64,000 bases of DNA from Parapedobacter deserti. GTDB taxonomy: Bacteria > Bacteroidota > Bacteroidia > Sphingobacteriales > Sphingobacteriaceae. The stretch lies in assembly GCF_042646065.1 (NCBI RefSeq), contig NZ_JBHRTA010000038.1, forward strand, positions 1 through 64,000, written 5' to 3'. Numbering within the stretch: position 1 is the first letter of the stretch; the number at the start of each line of letters is the position of its first letter. This document shows, in pieces, positions 9,074 to 17,874 of this stretch. Position numbers and translations under genes: made by a program. The notes beneath the pieces are model-generated. The model was not told the DNA's origin, ran no database searches, and saw nothing but the letters and a program-made list of their open reading frames with translations.

Positions 9074-10180
9074 TCACGGGGCTAATTGCTGTGCCGTAAT
9101 CGCATAGACAGCGAAAGATGCCAGCCAGTGCTCCCCCATGTAGTCTCCGCTTGCTACATGCGGCAGTGCAGCTTCTAAATGTGTTTTTGCCAACGAAAAA
9201 AGTACCTTTTCGTTTCTACCTGCATGTTTGGCAATACCATACAAGCACCAAGCACGACTAAGGTTCAGCCCATCGAGGTGCACGAGCTTACCGTCGGTGC
9301 GGTCACTTACCGTGCCTGTTTCCAGGGTGACGGATTTTTTGAAAAGCGATGGCAGAAATCTTTTTACCCATTTCCTGTATTCGGCGGGGGGCAATATCCG
9401 CCACATCAGGTCGGCCTCTTCAAGGCAGGGACTTAGGAAATCCGCGCCTCCCGGTTCCCAGCTGATCGGACAGTCCGTGTCGCTCGCGTAGAAACGAAGG
9501 GCCGTGCTGCGGATGACCTCCTTTAACGTTATGTCATTGACCTGAGCAGCATAGTCATATGCGAGCTTCAACCCAAAAGCCAAGTTCGAGTGTTCGCCCA
9601 CCCGTATAGCATAATTTATCTTGGGTAAGTATTCTTTGTATGATTGTGAAATTAAGTCAGCCATTGGCTGGAGATTCCGGCTTAATTTTCTGCCAACCGG
9701 ATCATCCCATGATAACAGTTCGGCTTGAAGTTGCAACAGCCATGCCCATCCATATGTCCGCTCAAAGCTCTTGTTGAGTGCTGTGAAAAGCTTCACTTCA
9801 GTCGCGATATTTTCCGCACTCAGGTTTTCCGACAATGTACTTTTAATTTCTGCGGCTTCTGGCAAATCCGGAAAAAGCTTGAGTAGCCTTATCAACATCC
9901 AATGCCCATGTACGCTGCTGTGCCAGTCAAAGCATCCGTAGAAAGCGGGATGATAGTCAATGGGCGGACGGACCAGTGAGGAGTCGACAAAGACCACCCC
10001 TGTTTTGTACGGATAAGGTTGTTGGATGCAATGAAGCGGCAGCTGAGCGAGATGCGAGGCCCCTTCCAATGTAAGGGTGAACCGGTCTCCAATTGTTTGG
10101 TAGTGAACTCCGGGCTGTGCCTTGCAGACCCCGCAGGTCAACACGACAACGAGTGGAAAGATAAGATTGCGCATAACCAT
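9074..10180 (-). CDS. DUF2891 family secreted protein
   Basis: About 368 residues. A signal peptide (LIFPLVVVLTCGVCKAQ) is followed by an alpha-helical body typical of DUF2891 proteins. Recognisable blocks: HPAFYGCFDWHSSVHGHWML near residue 80, RTYGWAWLLQLQAEL near 145, GEHSNLAFGL near 200, CPISWEPGGADFLSPCLEEA near 245. The repeated helical hairpins and conserved His, Trp and Glu residues suggest an (alpha/alpha)6-like fold, but no activity is established for the family. I chose the ATG at 10180 because the frame upstream relies on a TTG and a promoter box lies at 10194-10201; the ATG at 10174 is the alternative. It is transcribed toward glyS. Confidence 0.78.
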   Translation of the reverse strand: MVMRNLIFPLVVVLTCGVCKAQPGVHYQTIGDRFTLTLEGASHLAQLPLHCIQQPYPYKTGVVFVDSSLVRPPIDYHPAFYGCFDWHSSVHGHWMLIRLLKLFPDLPEAAEIKSTLSENLSAENIATEVKLFTALNKSFERTYGWAWLLQLQAELLSWDDPVGRKLSRNLQPMADLISQSYKEYLPKINYAIRVGEHSNLAFGLKLAYDYAAQVNDITLKEVIRSTALRFYASDTDCPISWEPGGADFLSPCLEEADLMWRILPPAEYRKWVKRFLPSLFKKSVTLETGTVSDRTDGKLVHLDGLNLSRAWCLYGIAKHAGRNEKVLFSLAKTHLEAALPHVASGDYMGEHWLASFAVYAITAQQLAP

Positions 10181-10193
10181 GAAAATCAACAGG

Positions 10194-10201
10194 CAAAGAT
10201 A
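10194..10201 (-). promoter_or_regulatory. Putative -7 box (TATCTTTG) of the DUF2891 gene
   Basis: A perfect TAnnTTTG on the minus strand, 13 bases before the ATG at 10180. No TTTG is seen at the ideal -33 distance, so the call is moderate. Confidence 0.45.
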
Positions 10202-10252
10202 TCAGTATACGGCTAAATACATAGCCTTTTACCGTGTTTAACGTTGGATCGG

Positions 10253-11308
10253 TTAAGATTTCTTGTTGCGTACGACAAAGTTGTCCGGAGGTGCATCATC
10301 TCCCCGCTTATTCGTTTCATAAATCCGTACCGTGATTAGGAAATACGACAGTAGTAATGGTCCGTAAACTAACCCCATTAAACCGAACAAGGGCAGGCCG
10401 ATAATAACGCCAACCACGGTAATAATCGGATGTATATCACCGACTTTTTTGGCAATGATCAGGCGCAGTACATTATCAATATTGATTACTACCACAAAGC
10501 CGTATACCAGCAAGCCTATAGCGGCTACGTTATCTCCTTGCGTAAATGCGTAGACCGCAGCGGGCAAAAAAATGAGGGGCGGCCCAAGCAGGGGTATGAA
10601 CGAGAGGATGGCACAGATCACTCCCCAAAAGAGCGGATCGTCAAAGCCGAATATCCAAAAGCCCAGCGACAGCGCGCCACCCTGCACGATGGCAATCAGG
10701 GTCTGGCCCAGCACGTTGGAATATGTGATGTTACGTAGTTCGAGGCCGAAGCGCATAGCGTTTTCCTCCTTAAAGGGCGAGTAGCGGAGCAAGCCGCGTT
10801 CAAATCCCCTGAAATTGGCAAAGATGAAGTACAGCAAGAAGTACATGACCGCAATGTCCAGGAAAAGGCTTGCCGCGCCACTGAGCAGCGACGTGAGTAG
10901 ACCGCCGAGGTACGACGCACTTTTTTCGAGCTGTTCCTGAAGCAAATCCGGTTTTCCCAGCTTGTCACCGGCATACTCATTAATTGTATTCACCGTATTT
11001 TCTATCCACTGAGGATTTTTAACTAACGTTATTATCTTATTCGTCAGCATGGTGCCTATTCCCAAAAAGGGCAGTACAATGATGACAAAAGAAATAACCA
11101 TAATGGTGACAGCGGCAATTGACCTTCGCCATTTCAACCGTTCAACCATCCAGATGTTCAGCGGCCTAAAGATGGTGTACATCACCATGGTGCCCAGCAG
11201 TGCGCCAATAATGCCCCGTACCGCGTAGGCGATCGTTGCGCCAAGCAGTATCAGCAATACAAGCGTAATGATATTACGTTCTTTTTGATTAAACACAGAA
11301 GTGGGCAT
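10253..11308 (-). CDS. AI-2E family transporter (PerM/UPF0118)
   Basis: A 351-residue polytopic membrane protein of the PerM / AI-2E transporter superfamily, with about seven to eight hydrophobic segments. Typical family features: the N-terminal pair of helices (ITLVLLILLGATIAYAV, then LGTMVMYTIFRP), a central soluble loop with ENTVNTINEYAGDKLG, and the C-terminal FIPLLGPPLIFLPAAVYAF with IIGLPLFGLMGLVYGP. Despite the name, most members have unknown substrates, and some act as cation/proton antiporters. No quorum-sensing genes are nearby. It lies 20 bp downstream of the crotonase gene on the same strand, so the two may share a transcript. Confidence 0.85.
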   Translation of the reverse strand: MPTSVFNQKERNIITLVLLILLGATIAYAVRGIIGALLGTMVMYTIFRPLNIWMVERLKWRRSIAAVTIMVISFVIIVLPFLGIGTMLTNKIITLVKNPQWIENTVNTINEYAGDKLGKPDLLQEQLEKSASYLGGLLTSLLSGAASLFLDIAVMYFLLYFIFANFRGFERGLLRYSPFKEENAMRFGLELRNITYSNVLGQTLIAIVQGGALSLGFWIFGFDDPLFWGVICAILSFIPLLGPPLIFLPAAVYAFTQGDNVAAIGLLVYGFVVVINIDNVLRLIIAKKVGDIHPIITVVGVIIGLPLFGLMGLVYGPLLLSYFLITVRIYETNKRGDDAPPDNFVVRNKKS

Positions 11309-11328
11309 ACATGAGCGGCCGTTTACGA

Positions 11329-12117
11329 CTAAACGTCAGATTTGAAGTTTGGTTTTCGTTTCGCTAAAAAAGCATCCACGCCCTCCTTGAAGTCGGGGGT
11401 GCCAAAGCATGCACCAAATTCTTCAATTTCCGTTGCAAACCCGCTTTTTACATGGCCAAGGCTGGCGTTGACCGCCCGGATCGCCGCCCGGATTGCGTTT
11501 GGCGAGCGCTCTGCGATTTGCTGGAGAATGCCTTCTGCTTTGGCAAGCAGCTCGTCGGGCTCCACCACATGGTTCACAATGCCATAGTCGTATGCTTCTG
11601 CTGCGGAAATCATGCCGCCTGTAAGAATCATTTCCATTGCCCTTGCCCTTCCGGCCAACTGAGTAAGCCTTTGGGTGCCGCCATATCCCGGGATAAGTCC
11701 AAGTGAAACCTCCGGCAGGCCCAATTTGGCATGGGATGCTGCAACCCGGATATGGCAGGCCAGTGCAAGCTCCAGACCACCGCCCAACGCATAGCCGTTG
11801 ATCGCCGCAACGACGGGCTTTCCGGCGTTGTGTATCCGGTCAAACACCTTAGTCTGGCCATCGAGGGCAAGCGCTCGCCCCTGAGAAGGGTCGAACGACG
11901 AAAATTCGGTGATGTCTGCACCTGCCACAAATGCTTTAGGGCCTGCGCCAGTCAGTATGACGCCCCGTATGGTGTCGTCGTCCAATGCATCGGTAAGTGC
12001 TCGGTGCAAGTCAGCAAGAAGAGGTGTGTTCAACGCGTTAAGCTTGCTCTCTCTGTTGATAACGATACGCCGTAAACTGCTGTAGTCCTCGATTAACAAG
12101 TGTTTGTATGTCATCAT
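11329..12117 (-). CDS. Enoyl-CoA hydratase/isomerase (crotonase) family
   Basis: About 262 residues, normal for crotonases. The oxyanion-hole segments FVAGADI (63-69) and YALGGGLELA (109-118) are present, and both catalytic glutamates of true hydratases are kept: Glu116 in GGGLELAL and Glu136 in LGLPEVSLGLIPGYGGTQRL. It should therefore hydrate 2-enoyl-CoA, acting in beta-oxidation or butyrate/crotonyl-CoA metabolism. The frame extends to 12144, but that start would overlap the stop of the upstream DUF5686 gene; the MMTYKH start at 12117 (or 12114) fits better. No other fatty-acid gene is adjacent. It probably forms an operon with the DUF5686 gene (16 bp upstream) and the AI-2E permease downstream. 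Confidence 0.9.
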   Translation of the reverse strand: MMTYKHLLIEDYSSLRRIVINRESKLNALNTPLLADLHRALTDALDDDTIRGVILTGAGPKAFVAGADITEFSSFDPSQGRALALDGQTKVFDRIHNAGKPVVAAINGYALGGGLELALACHIRVAASHAKLGLPEVSLGLIPGYGGTQRLTQLAGRARAMEMILTGGMISAAEAYDYGIVNHVVEPDELLAKAEGILQQIAERSPNAIRAAIRAVNASLGHVKSGFATEIEEFGACFGTPDFKEGVDAFLAKRKPNFKSDV

Positions 12118-12133
12118 AATTATGGGCTGTGGA

Positions 12134-14683
12134 TTAGAAATCAACTTTCAAACTGAAACGGAATCCGCCACGGTCTACATCCGGATGGTTAAGATACGAC
12201 AATCTCCTTACATATTCCACACGCAATACGTTCAAAATATTTTCTACTCCAGCGCTGGCCTCCATATAGGGTTTGCGTTCAAGGGTGAAGGTTGTCGCAT
12301 CACCCTGGGCATTCGTCGGTAACATGAAAACCATCGGGTTGTACTCGGGACGGTTTTCTGGGCGCACGTTTCCATAAAGCAACTTGAAGCCCGCCAATTC
12401 GCGTATCTTCAGCTTTTTCAACAGCGGAATCTTATTCAGAATGAAACCGTGAAGTCGATGCTCGATACTCAACTTGATATACTGGTCGCTTACGAATTCT
12501 AGATCGTTCAGCAATGCGTAGGAGTCCGGCGCCAGTATGTACGTTTGGCTGGCGTTTGGAATATCGAGCAACGGAAATGGCACCGAGCCGAATATATATC
12601 CCGTACCCACGCTGATGTCGGCCAAACCCAGTTGCGAAAGGAACACACGTTTTGAGACATCCAGCCGCAGCGCGTGGTAGTTGTATTCCCCTCCGAAAAG
12701 ACCTTTTATGCCCATGTTGTAGCGAAGGTTAAATACGGGGTACTCGTTGACGATGGGCGACCGTTCGAGGTTGCGTTGGAAAAATTCTTCATTCGGTGCC
12801 CAGCGTAAGTCTATACCTAATTCAGAGGTCTGCAGTATATTAATTGTGTCGGGTTTGGGTCCAGCAGCGACGAAATGCAGATTTGCTGCAGGGTTCTGTC
12901 GTTGTGAAGCAAAAAATGTCTGGAGCCGCATATGGTTGCCAAACTCAATGACATGGTTGAGCCTAAAGACGTCGTGGTAAGACCATTTATCCTGCTCGCC
13001 GGTGCGGAACGAGCGGGAAAAACTGTCACCATTTCGGAATCCCAGCAACTGACCCGGTTCGCGTACGTCCTGCTGATAAGTGGCCTGCAGGTAATGTGCC
13101 GGGTATTCCGCGATACGCTTCCGGTTGAGTGTATGAGCTACGCCGCCAAAGAATTTCAACCGCTCGTCGCGAAACCCATACGCGGTGTATGCTTCGGCAT
13201 AAAGCTTTTCAGAAAACTGGCGGGTGGTGCGTCCGCTCAGTCTGATGCGACTGCCCTCAAGGTCATTGTAGCTGTATGAATATTCTAGTGGGCCGAACTC
13301 CACCGGCCCTGCATTCACATAGCTCTGGGCGAGGAGGTATCCGAGCTTTAGTGTGCTCTTAAAAGCTCGGTTATTTCGCAGACTGTCTATGTTCGTATAG
13401 GTTTTAGTCTCCACTTCGGTAAGCTGCAACGGGCGTTCGCGTTCCCATTGGCTGTCTGTCCTGCGGTTGGCATCCGCGGTTTTCACCCATTGCTGGCCGC
13501 TGAAGGTGCTAGCCGGTATTTCTGTTTCGGTGTCATAATTGCTATGGACAAGTGTTCGCTGGCCGAAAGCCCCACGCTTACCCTCGTAGAGGCCAAAATT
13601 GATTTTCATATCGGAATAGGTGAGCAGGTATATACCGGTGCGGCTATGGCGTCCGAAGCGCAGGGAGATGCTCACATCATTCACCCAGTTGAGGTTTGCT
13701 CGTCGGTCTATCCAAATATCTGCGCGGCGAATGCCGTAGTTGCCGTCGAGGGAGATTTGCAGCTTGCCCGAAAACAGTCGGTCTTCCTCATTGCGTGGCA
13801 CGAAGGTTAGCTCTACAAATTGTCCATCAGCGGTTGAAATGGTATCAGTGATGAAGAACTTGTAAAAAACGGAGGCCGCATCCGCCGTAGGGCTGAGAAA
13901 AGGTTTATTGAGGATGAGAATGTTATTTTCATAAATATCGATGTCACCGTGGATAAATTTAAAATAGGTTTCAATGTTTTCATTGTTTATGTACCGTTTG
14001 TCGAGTTCGGTCTTTTTACTGGCAGTGACAACCGTCTTCCGTGCTTTTGGGTACATTCGTTGGTACCGCTTTGACAGGTTCTCTTCTAAGTAAACAGGCA
14101 GGAGCGAGCGACCCGGCACCAAGGTGGTATCTACGTTTTCAAAGGCAAAACGATAGCCCCGCGTCAGCGCGCTATTGGAGACGAATTTCGGCAGATCACT
14201 TACCGCCATCATAATTTTTTCGTAGGACTCATATGATACGTAATCAAAGCGAGAGAGACGGTTTACCTTTTTATGTTCGATGACTTTCTTGATAAGATCT
14301 ACGGCTGGGTTATTCCGATTGCGGTATCGGCCTTTGCCGCTGATCACGACTTCATCAAGCGTATGAAAATCCTCTTCCAGCTCCACGTTGAGGGGTAGCC
14401 CGTTGTCGGGTAATGGCCTAGTTGCCGGCTTGTAGCCCAACGCATCGAATTGGATATGTGACGCGGTGGCGTCGTAAGTCAAGCTGTAGTGGCCCAGACT
14501 GTCCGTCGATGTTCCGACGGTGGTGTTCAGCAACGATACGGTAACGCCCTGGATGCCCTCCCCGGTGGATGCATCGGTCACTTTCCCCCGAATGGCTGTC
14601 TGGGCGTAGGTATAGGAAAAGGTAAATATTCCAATTATTATCCCTAGTCCCATTAACGTGGCAAGTCGTAGCGTTAGCCTCAT
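12134..14683 (-). CDS. DUF5686 family outer-membrane protein with N-terminal carboxypeptidase-like domain
   Basis: An 849-residue protein. A signal peptide (to about residue 28) precedes a CarboxypepD_reg-like beta-sandwich at about 32-105 (IRGKVTDASTGEGIQGVTV). Then comes the DUF5686 body, whose diagnostic block DLIKKVIEHKKVNRLSRFDY sits near residue 130. The C-terminal half is strand-rich with aromatic girdle-like residues and ends in RGGFRFSLKVDF, a classic outer-membrane barrel C-terminus with terminal Phe. The family is near-universal in Bacteroidota, related in layout to TonB-dependent receptors but without a plug, and of unknown function. A small inverted repeat (CTCGTT/AACGAG, 14694-14711) lies in its short leader. 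Confidence 0.85.
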   Translation of the reverse strand: MRLTLRLATLMGLGIIIGIFTFSYTYAQTAIRGKVTDASTGEGIQGVTVSLLNTTVGTSTDSLGHYSLTYDATASHIQFDALGYKPATRPLPDNGLPLNVELEEDFHTLDEVVISGKGRYRNRNNPAVDLIKKVIEHKKVNRLSRFDYVSYESYEKIMMAVSDLPKFVSNSALTRGYRFAFENVDTTLVPGRSLLPVYLEENLSKRYQRMYPKARKTVVTASKKTELDKRYINNENIETYFKFIHGDIDIYENNILILNKPFLSPTADAASVFYKFFITDTISTADGQFVELTFVPRNEEDRLFSGKLQISLDGNYGIRRADIWIDRRANLNWVNDVSISLRFGRHSRTGIYLLTYSDMKINFGLYEGKRGAFGQRTLVHSNYDTETEIPASTFSGQQWVKTADANRRTDSQWERERPLQLTEVETKTYTNIDSLRNNRAFKSTLKLGYLLAQSYVNAGPVEFGPLEYSYSYNDLEGSRIRLSGRTTRQFSEKLYAEAYTAYGFRDERLKFFGGVAHTLNRKRIAEYPAHYLQATYQQDVREPGQLLGFRNGDSFSRSFRTGEQDKWSYHDVFRLNHVIEFGNHMRLQTFFASQRQNPAANLHFVAAGPKPDTINILQTSELGIDLRWAPNEEFFQRNLERSPIVNEYPVFNLRYNMGIKGLFGGEYNYHALRLDVSKRVFLSQLGLADISVGTGYIFGSVPFPLLDIPNASQTYILAPDSYALLNDLEFVSDQYIKLSIEHRLHGFILNKIPLLKKLKIRELAGFKLLYGNVRPENRPEYNPMVFMLPTNAQGDATTFTLERKPYMEASAGVENILNVLRVEYVRRLSYLNHPDVDRGGFRFSLKVDF

Positions 14684-14783
14684 AAAAGCACATCTCGTTC
14701 TTTATAACGAGCATAAACGCGGGCAAGATACAATTGTTTAGCAGATAATCCCAAAAAATGCACTCGGTCGACCGACAGGTCGC

Positions 14784-15191
14784 TTAGTTTCCCGTTAGGT
14801 CGCCAAAGTGCTTGCTCGCCACATCTTCAACCACCTGCTTAAGTGTGTTCAGATCAAAGGGCTTTGCTAAGAAGGCATCAGCTCCAGCGGTTTCTGTTAG
14901 CTGTTTGATATCGCTATTCGCGGAAAAAAAGATAACAGGTATGTCCTTGTATTCCGACTGCTTCAGCTGTTGTGTTGCTTCAATTCCGCCGACGTCCGAG
15001 ATGCGGTTGTCCATCATGATCACCAATGGACGAATCTGCGCTATTTTTTCGATAATCGCATTAGACTCTCGAAACGCATACACATCCCAGCCTTCTCGGC
15101 TCAACACATATTCACAAATCGACAATATGTCTTCATCATCGTCAAAAATCACGATTTTCTTTTGCACAACATCCTCCTTTGTTTTCTCCAT
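14784..15191 (-). CDS. Receiver-only response regulator
   Basis: A 135-residue protein that is just one CheY-like receiver domain. The acidic pocket Asp17-Asp18-Asp19, the phospho-acceptor Asp61 (VIMMDNR), the switch residue Ser90 (FFSAN) and Lys110 (LAKPFD) are all present, so it should be phosphorylated normally. There is no output domain and no histidine kinase beside it, so it must act through protein contacts or in a phosphorelay with an unlinked kinase. The downstream neighbours on the same strand are small stress-type genes, but the gaps of about 200 bp argue against one tight operon. Confidence 0.88.
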   Translation of the reverse strand: MEKTKEDVVQKKIVIFDDDEDILSICEYVLSREGWDVYAFRESNAIIEKIAQIRPLVIMMDNRISDVGGIEATQQLKQSEYKDIPVIFFSANSDIKQLTETAGADAFLAKPFDLNTLKQVVEDVASKHFGDLTGN

Positions 15192-15388
15192 CGGCTATCC
15201 GCCGTAGGCATTTCCATGCCTGAATGATATCCTCCGATGCCATTGATAGCACCAATGCCGGTATGGCTTTACGTGTTGCGGACCGGGTGATTCAGGGAGA
15301 AGCAACACGAGCAAGCAGCAAGCCCGGATTGCCTGCGTGGGTCTTCCAGTTAACTAGAGGTGATGCGTGTCAACTGATGTGTTGGCGC

Positions 15389-15718
15389 TTATAAAATCAA
15401 TATCAACACAAGTATGATCACAATAACAGCGCCTACAGACAAGTATATACCGCCTGAACCCCACTTTCTGGCCTGCTTGTTCATTTCCCTTAATTCCTTT
15501 TTAAGGGCCTTACGTTCCACCTTGCTTAAACTGGATTTATCCATAGCCTTGATTTCGGCCACCCGGGCACGCATTTCAGCCAGCCTGGCCTCTATTTCTG
15601 CATCGGTCATTTCCGTTTTCTTCCCAGGATCGTCGGCCAACGCTTTGGCCGACACTGTCTCGCCGAAAGTGAATGCCATCATCACTATCGCCAATAAAGT
15701 ACAAGTTTTCCGTTTCAT
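15389..15718 (-). CDS. Small secreted/tail-anchored protein with charged helix
   Basis: 109 residues in three parts. An N-terminal signal-like segment (TLLAIVMMAFTFGETVSA, about 7-24) is followed by a highly charged, heptad-like helix (about 35-85: repeated A/E/R/K as in EARLAEMRARVAEIKAMD). A C-terminal transmembrane helix (about 90-109) consists almost only of Ile, Leu and Val and ends the protein. It resembles small proteins often seen in Sphingobacteriaceae, but I do not recognise a named family. If the signal is cleaved, it would be a periplasmic coiled coil anchored at its C-terminus. Confidence 0.6.
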   Translation of the reverse strand: MKRKTCTLLAIVMMAFTFGETVSAKALADDPGKKTEMTDAEIEARLAEMRARVAEIKAMDKSSLSKVERKALKKELREMNKQARKWGSGGIYLSVGAVIVIILVLILIL

Positions 15719-15816
15719 ATTGTATCATGTTGACTGTAGATAAGACAGTCAGACACGAAAATTGTTTGCGTTGACCGACAGGTATCATTAAATAGCGTAT
15801 AAAAAAGATTGGCTAC

Positions 15817-16134
15817 CTACGAGTGGCTTTTCATCTTTTCTGTGCGAGTCCTCAGCAACTGAAGCACCTTATCAGTGGCTTGCCGGAAGGCCACATCAAT
15901 GTTGTCGGCCGTAGCTGTCACAGCTTCGGGCTTCATGCTTTTTATGCGCACCTCGATGGTACAACGCTTGTCGTTGCTCCCTTGTCTTGCGCTGTTTTCG
16001 TCGGCCAGAAAGACTTCAACTCGGGAGATAAAATCTTCAAAATGGGACAGCGTATCGTTTATGTCTTGCGTGATTTTGCTGATGAAGCTTTCAGTTACTT
16101 CGATGTTTTTGTCTGAATTGATTTGTACAGTCAT
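15817..16134 (-). CDS. HPF/RaiA-like ribosome-associated protein
   Basis: 105 residues with the beta-alpha-beta-beta-beta-alpha pattern of short HPF/YfiA proteins: an N-terminal strand (VQINSDKNIEV), a helix (ISKITQDINDTLSHFEDFISRVEVFLADE), strands (KRCTIEVRIKSM, AVTATADNIDVAFRQATDKV), and a final helix. Members bind the decoding region of the 30S subunit and hibernate or protect ribosomes in stasis. The short form lacks the C-terminal dimerisation domain. Similarity is by pattern; the family assignment is fairly secure, the exact role less so. Confidence 0.72.
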   Translation of the reverse strand: MTVQINSDKNIEVTESFISKITQDINDTLSHFEDFISRVEVFLADENSARQGSNDKRCTIEVRIKSMKPEAVTATADNIDVAFRQATDKVLQLLRTRTEKMKSHS

Positions 16135-16307
16135 GATTCTTTTTTTGCGATATTACAAATAAGAATCGTGAAGGTTTAACCGTTAGGCCATAAAAATGTC
16201 ATTTTGCGGCGGAGTCGGTAGTCCTACACTGACGCCATTCCTTTCAAGGCAGGTGACCATTGGCCCGTGGGTTGCCAAAAATCTGGAAGGGGCAGCCGTA
16301 TAAAGCG

Positions 16308-16697
16308 CTAACGCAATCGCTCCAAAGCACCTTTACGTTTGACCAAGTTTTTGTAATCCCATTGAATGTTTCTGGCTTTTTCCAGCCATCGGTGTAGGTC
16401 AATGATGTTCAGTTGCGAGATTGCTGCATAGCGTATTTCTGCGGCCTTGAATTTACCTTCAGGTTTTAGATCGGCCTCGTCAAAAGATTGCCCGCTCCAA
16501 AACATCAAATTTAGTCCGTCTTTGCGTGTACTGTATCCCACGACCGGGTTGCCATCAAGGAACCACACTGGGTGACGATGCCAAATTTTGTGCTCGGCTT
16601 CGGGCAGGCGTGTACAGATGTGCTCATATAGCAAGGCTGCGATGGGCTGGTACACCCCGGGTAAGCTGTCGTGAAACGCTTTGATTGCTGCATTCAT
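16308..16697 (-). CDS. DUF1801 (YdhG-like) domain protein
   Basis: About 129 residues of the DUF1801 / YdhG family. Recognisable are the block IWHRHPVWFLDGNPVVGYSTRKDGLNLMFW (given here only as its location, about residues 40-70) and the C-terminal helix region with DLHRWLEKARNIQWDYKNLV. The fold is small alpha/beta; function is unknown, though relatives were linked to iron (frataxin-like fold). The longest frame begins at 16781 and would run across the promoter of the divergent trhO gene; I chose the ATG at 16697, where family homology begins. Confidence 0.7.
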   Translation of the reverse strand: MNAAIKAFHDSLPGVYQPIAALLYEHICTRLPEAEHKIWHRHPVWFLDGNPVVGYSTRKDGLNLMFWSGQSFDEADLKPEGKFKAAEIRYAAISQLNIIDLHRWLEKARNIQWDYKNLVKRKGALERLR

Positions 16698-16809
16698 ACA
16701 CCAAAGATACAAGTGACGAAGGGCTTGTACAAGAGGAAGGCGCGACAACCACCGTGGCAATTTGCGCCATGAATTAGGCAAGCCTCATAATAATAGCTTT
16801 TCGGAAAAA

Positions 16810-16842
16810 GTTGCTCATACAAAGCAATTATCCATACCTTTG
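16810..16842 (+). promoter_or_regulatory. Putative Bacteroidota promoter of trhO
   Basis: A GTTG -33-like box at 16810-16813 is followed after 21 bp by TACCTTTG at 16835-16842, a perfect TAnnTTTG -7 element. The trhO start codon is 46 bases further on. This promoter also argues against the long upstream starts for both trhO and the divergent DUF1801 gene. Confidence 0.6.
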
Positions 16843-16887
16843 CAGCTGAAAACATTAAACGCCGTTTGCAGCGGTATCAATGAGTAT

Positions 16888-17874
16888 ATGAAAAAATACC
16901 AAACCCTGCTGTACTATTGCTACAGCCGCATCGACAATGCAGAGCAGTTTGCCGAAGATCACCTTACTTTCTGTAAATCATTAGGCTTGGTCGGGCGCAT
17001 CATCGTGGCGAACGAAGGCCTCAACGGCACTGTATCCGGTACTCGCGAAGCTTGCAAGGCCTACATGGATGCCGTACACGCCGATCCGAGGTTTGCTAAG
17101 ATCGACTTTAAAATCGATGAGGAAGAAAAGCCCTCGTTTATTAAAATGCACTGCCGGTACAAACCGGAAATCGTCCACTCGGGGCTACGCGATCCGAATA
17201 TGATTGACCCGGCAAAGGAAACCGGCAAGCATCTGGCTCCCAAAGAATTTCTCGAAATGAAAGACCGAGAAGACGTGGTCCTGTTGGATGTGCGCTCCAA
17301 CTACGAGCACAGTGTAGGGCGCTTCAAAAATGCGGTGACACTTGACATCGAGAACTTCCGCGAGTTTCCCGAAAAGATAAACGAGCTGGCGAAGTATAAA
17401 GACAAAAAAATACTCACCTATTGCACAGGTGGTATCAAGTGTGAAAAGGCGTCAGCCCTGCTGCTCAAAGAAGGGTTCAAGGAGGTTTACCAGCTTCATG
17501 GCGGTATTATCAAATATGGCAAGGAGGCTGGCGGCAAAGATTTCGAAGGTCAGTGCTATGTATTTGACAATCGCGTTACCGTAGAGGTCAACTCCGTGAA
17601 CCCGACAGTGGTGTCTACCTGCTACAATTGTGGAGCGACCACCAGCCGGATGATCAACTGCGCCAACCCGGTGTGTAATGAACATTTTACGCAATGCGAA
17701 TCGTGCGGGTGGAAGATGGAGGGGTGCTGCTCCGACACGTGCATGGAGCATCCGCGCAAACGGCCTTACGATGGCACGGGCTTTTATGTCAAGATACCGC
17801 AGCCCGTAAATGTGGAAAAGATCAGCAAGCGCAAACACAAGCGGCTCAACGCCAACTCCACTTTGCGTAGTTAA
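16888..17874 (+). CDS. trhO: tRNA uridine(34) hydroxylase TrhO (rhodanese-like)
   Basis: 328 residues, the YceA/TrhO family. TrhO makes 5-hydroxyuridine at tRNA position 34 using oxygen. An N-terminal acylphosphatase-like domain (about 1-95, with GRIIVANEGLNGTVSG at 36-51) precedes a rhodanese domain (about 120-215). The latter carries the persulfide-type loop CTGGIK, catalytic Cys179. The C-terminal extension has many cysteines in pairs (CYNCG, CANPVC, CESCG, CC...C), suggesting a zinc-binding knuckle, as in the longer members of the family. The start at 16888 is set by the promoter and by the family N-terminus MKKYQTLLYYCY. Its last 29 bp overlap the 3' end of trmB on the other strand. Confidence 0.93.
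   Translation: MKKYQTLLYYCYSRIDNAEQFAEDHLTFCKSLGLVGRIIVANEGLNGTVSGTREACKAYMDAVHADPRFAKIDFKIDEEEKPSFIKMHCRYKPEIVHSGLRDPNMIDPAKETGKHLAPKEFLEMKDREDVVLLDVRSNYEHSVGRFKNAVTLDIENFREFPEKINELAKYKDKKILTYCTGGIKCEKASALLLKEGFKEVYQLHGGIIKYGKEAGGKDFEGQCYVFDNRVTVEVNSVNPTVVSTCYNCGATTSRMINCANPVCNEHFTQCESCGWKMEGCCSDTCMEHPRKRPYDGTGFYVKIPQPVNVEKISKRKHKRLNANSTLRS

Noticed and set aside
10253..11308. Quorum-sensing (AI-2) function from the family name
   Set aside because: The name is historical; no luxS or receptor gene is nearby and many relatives transport other ions or solutes.
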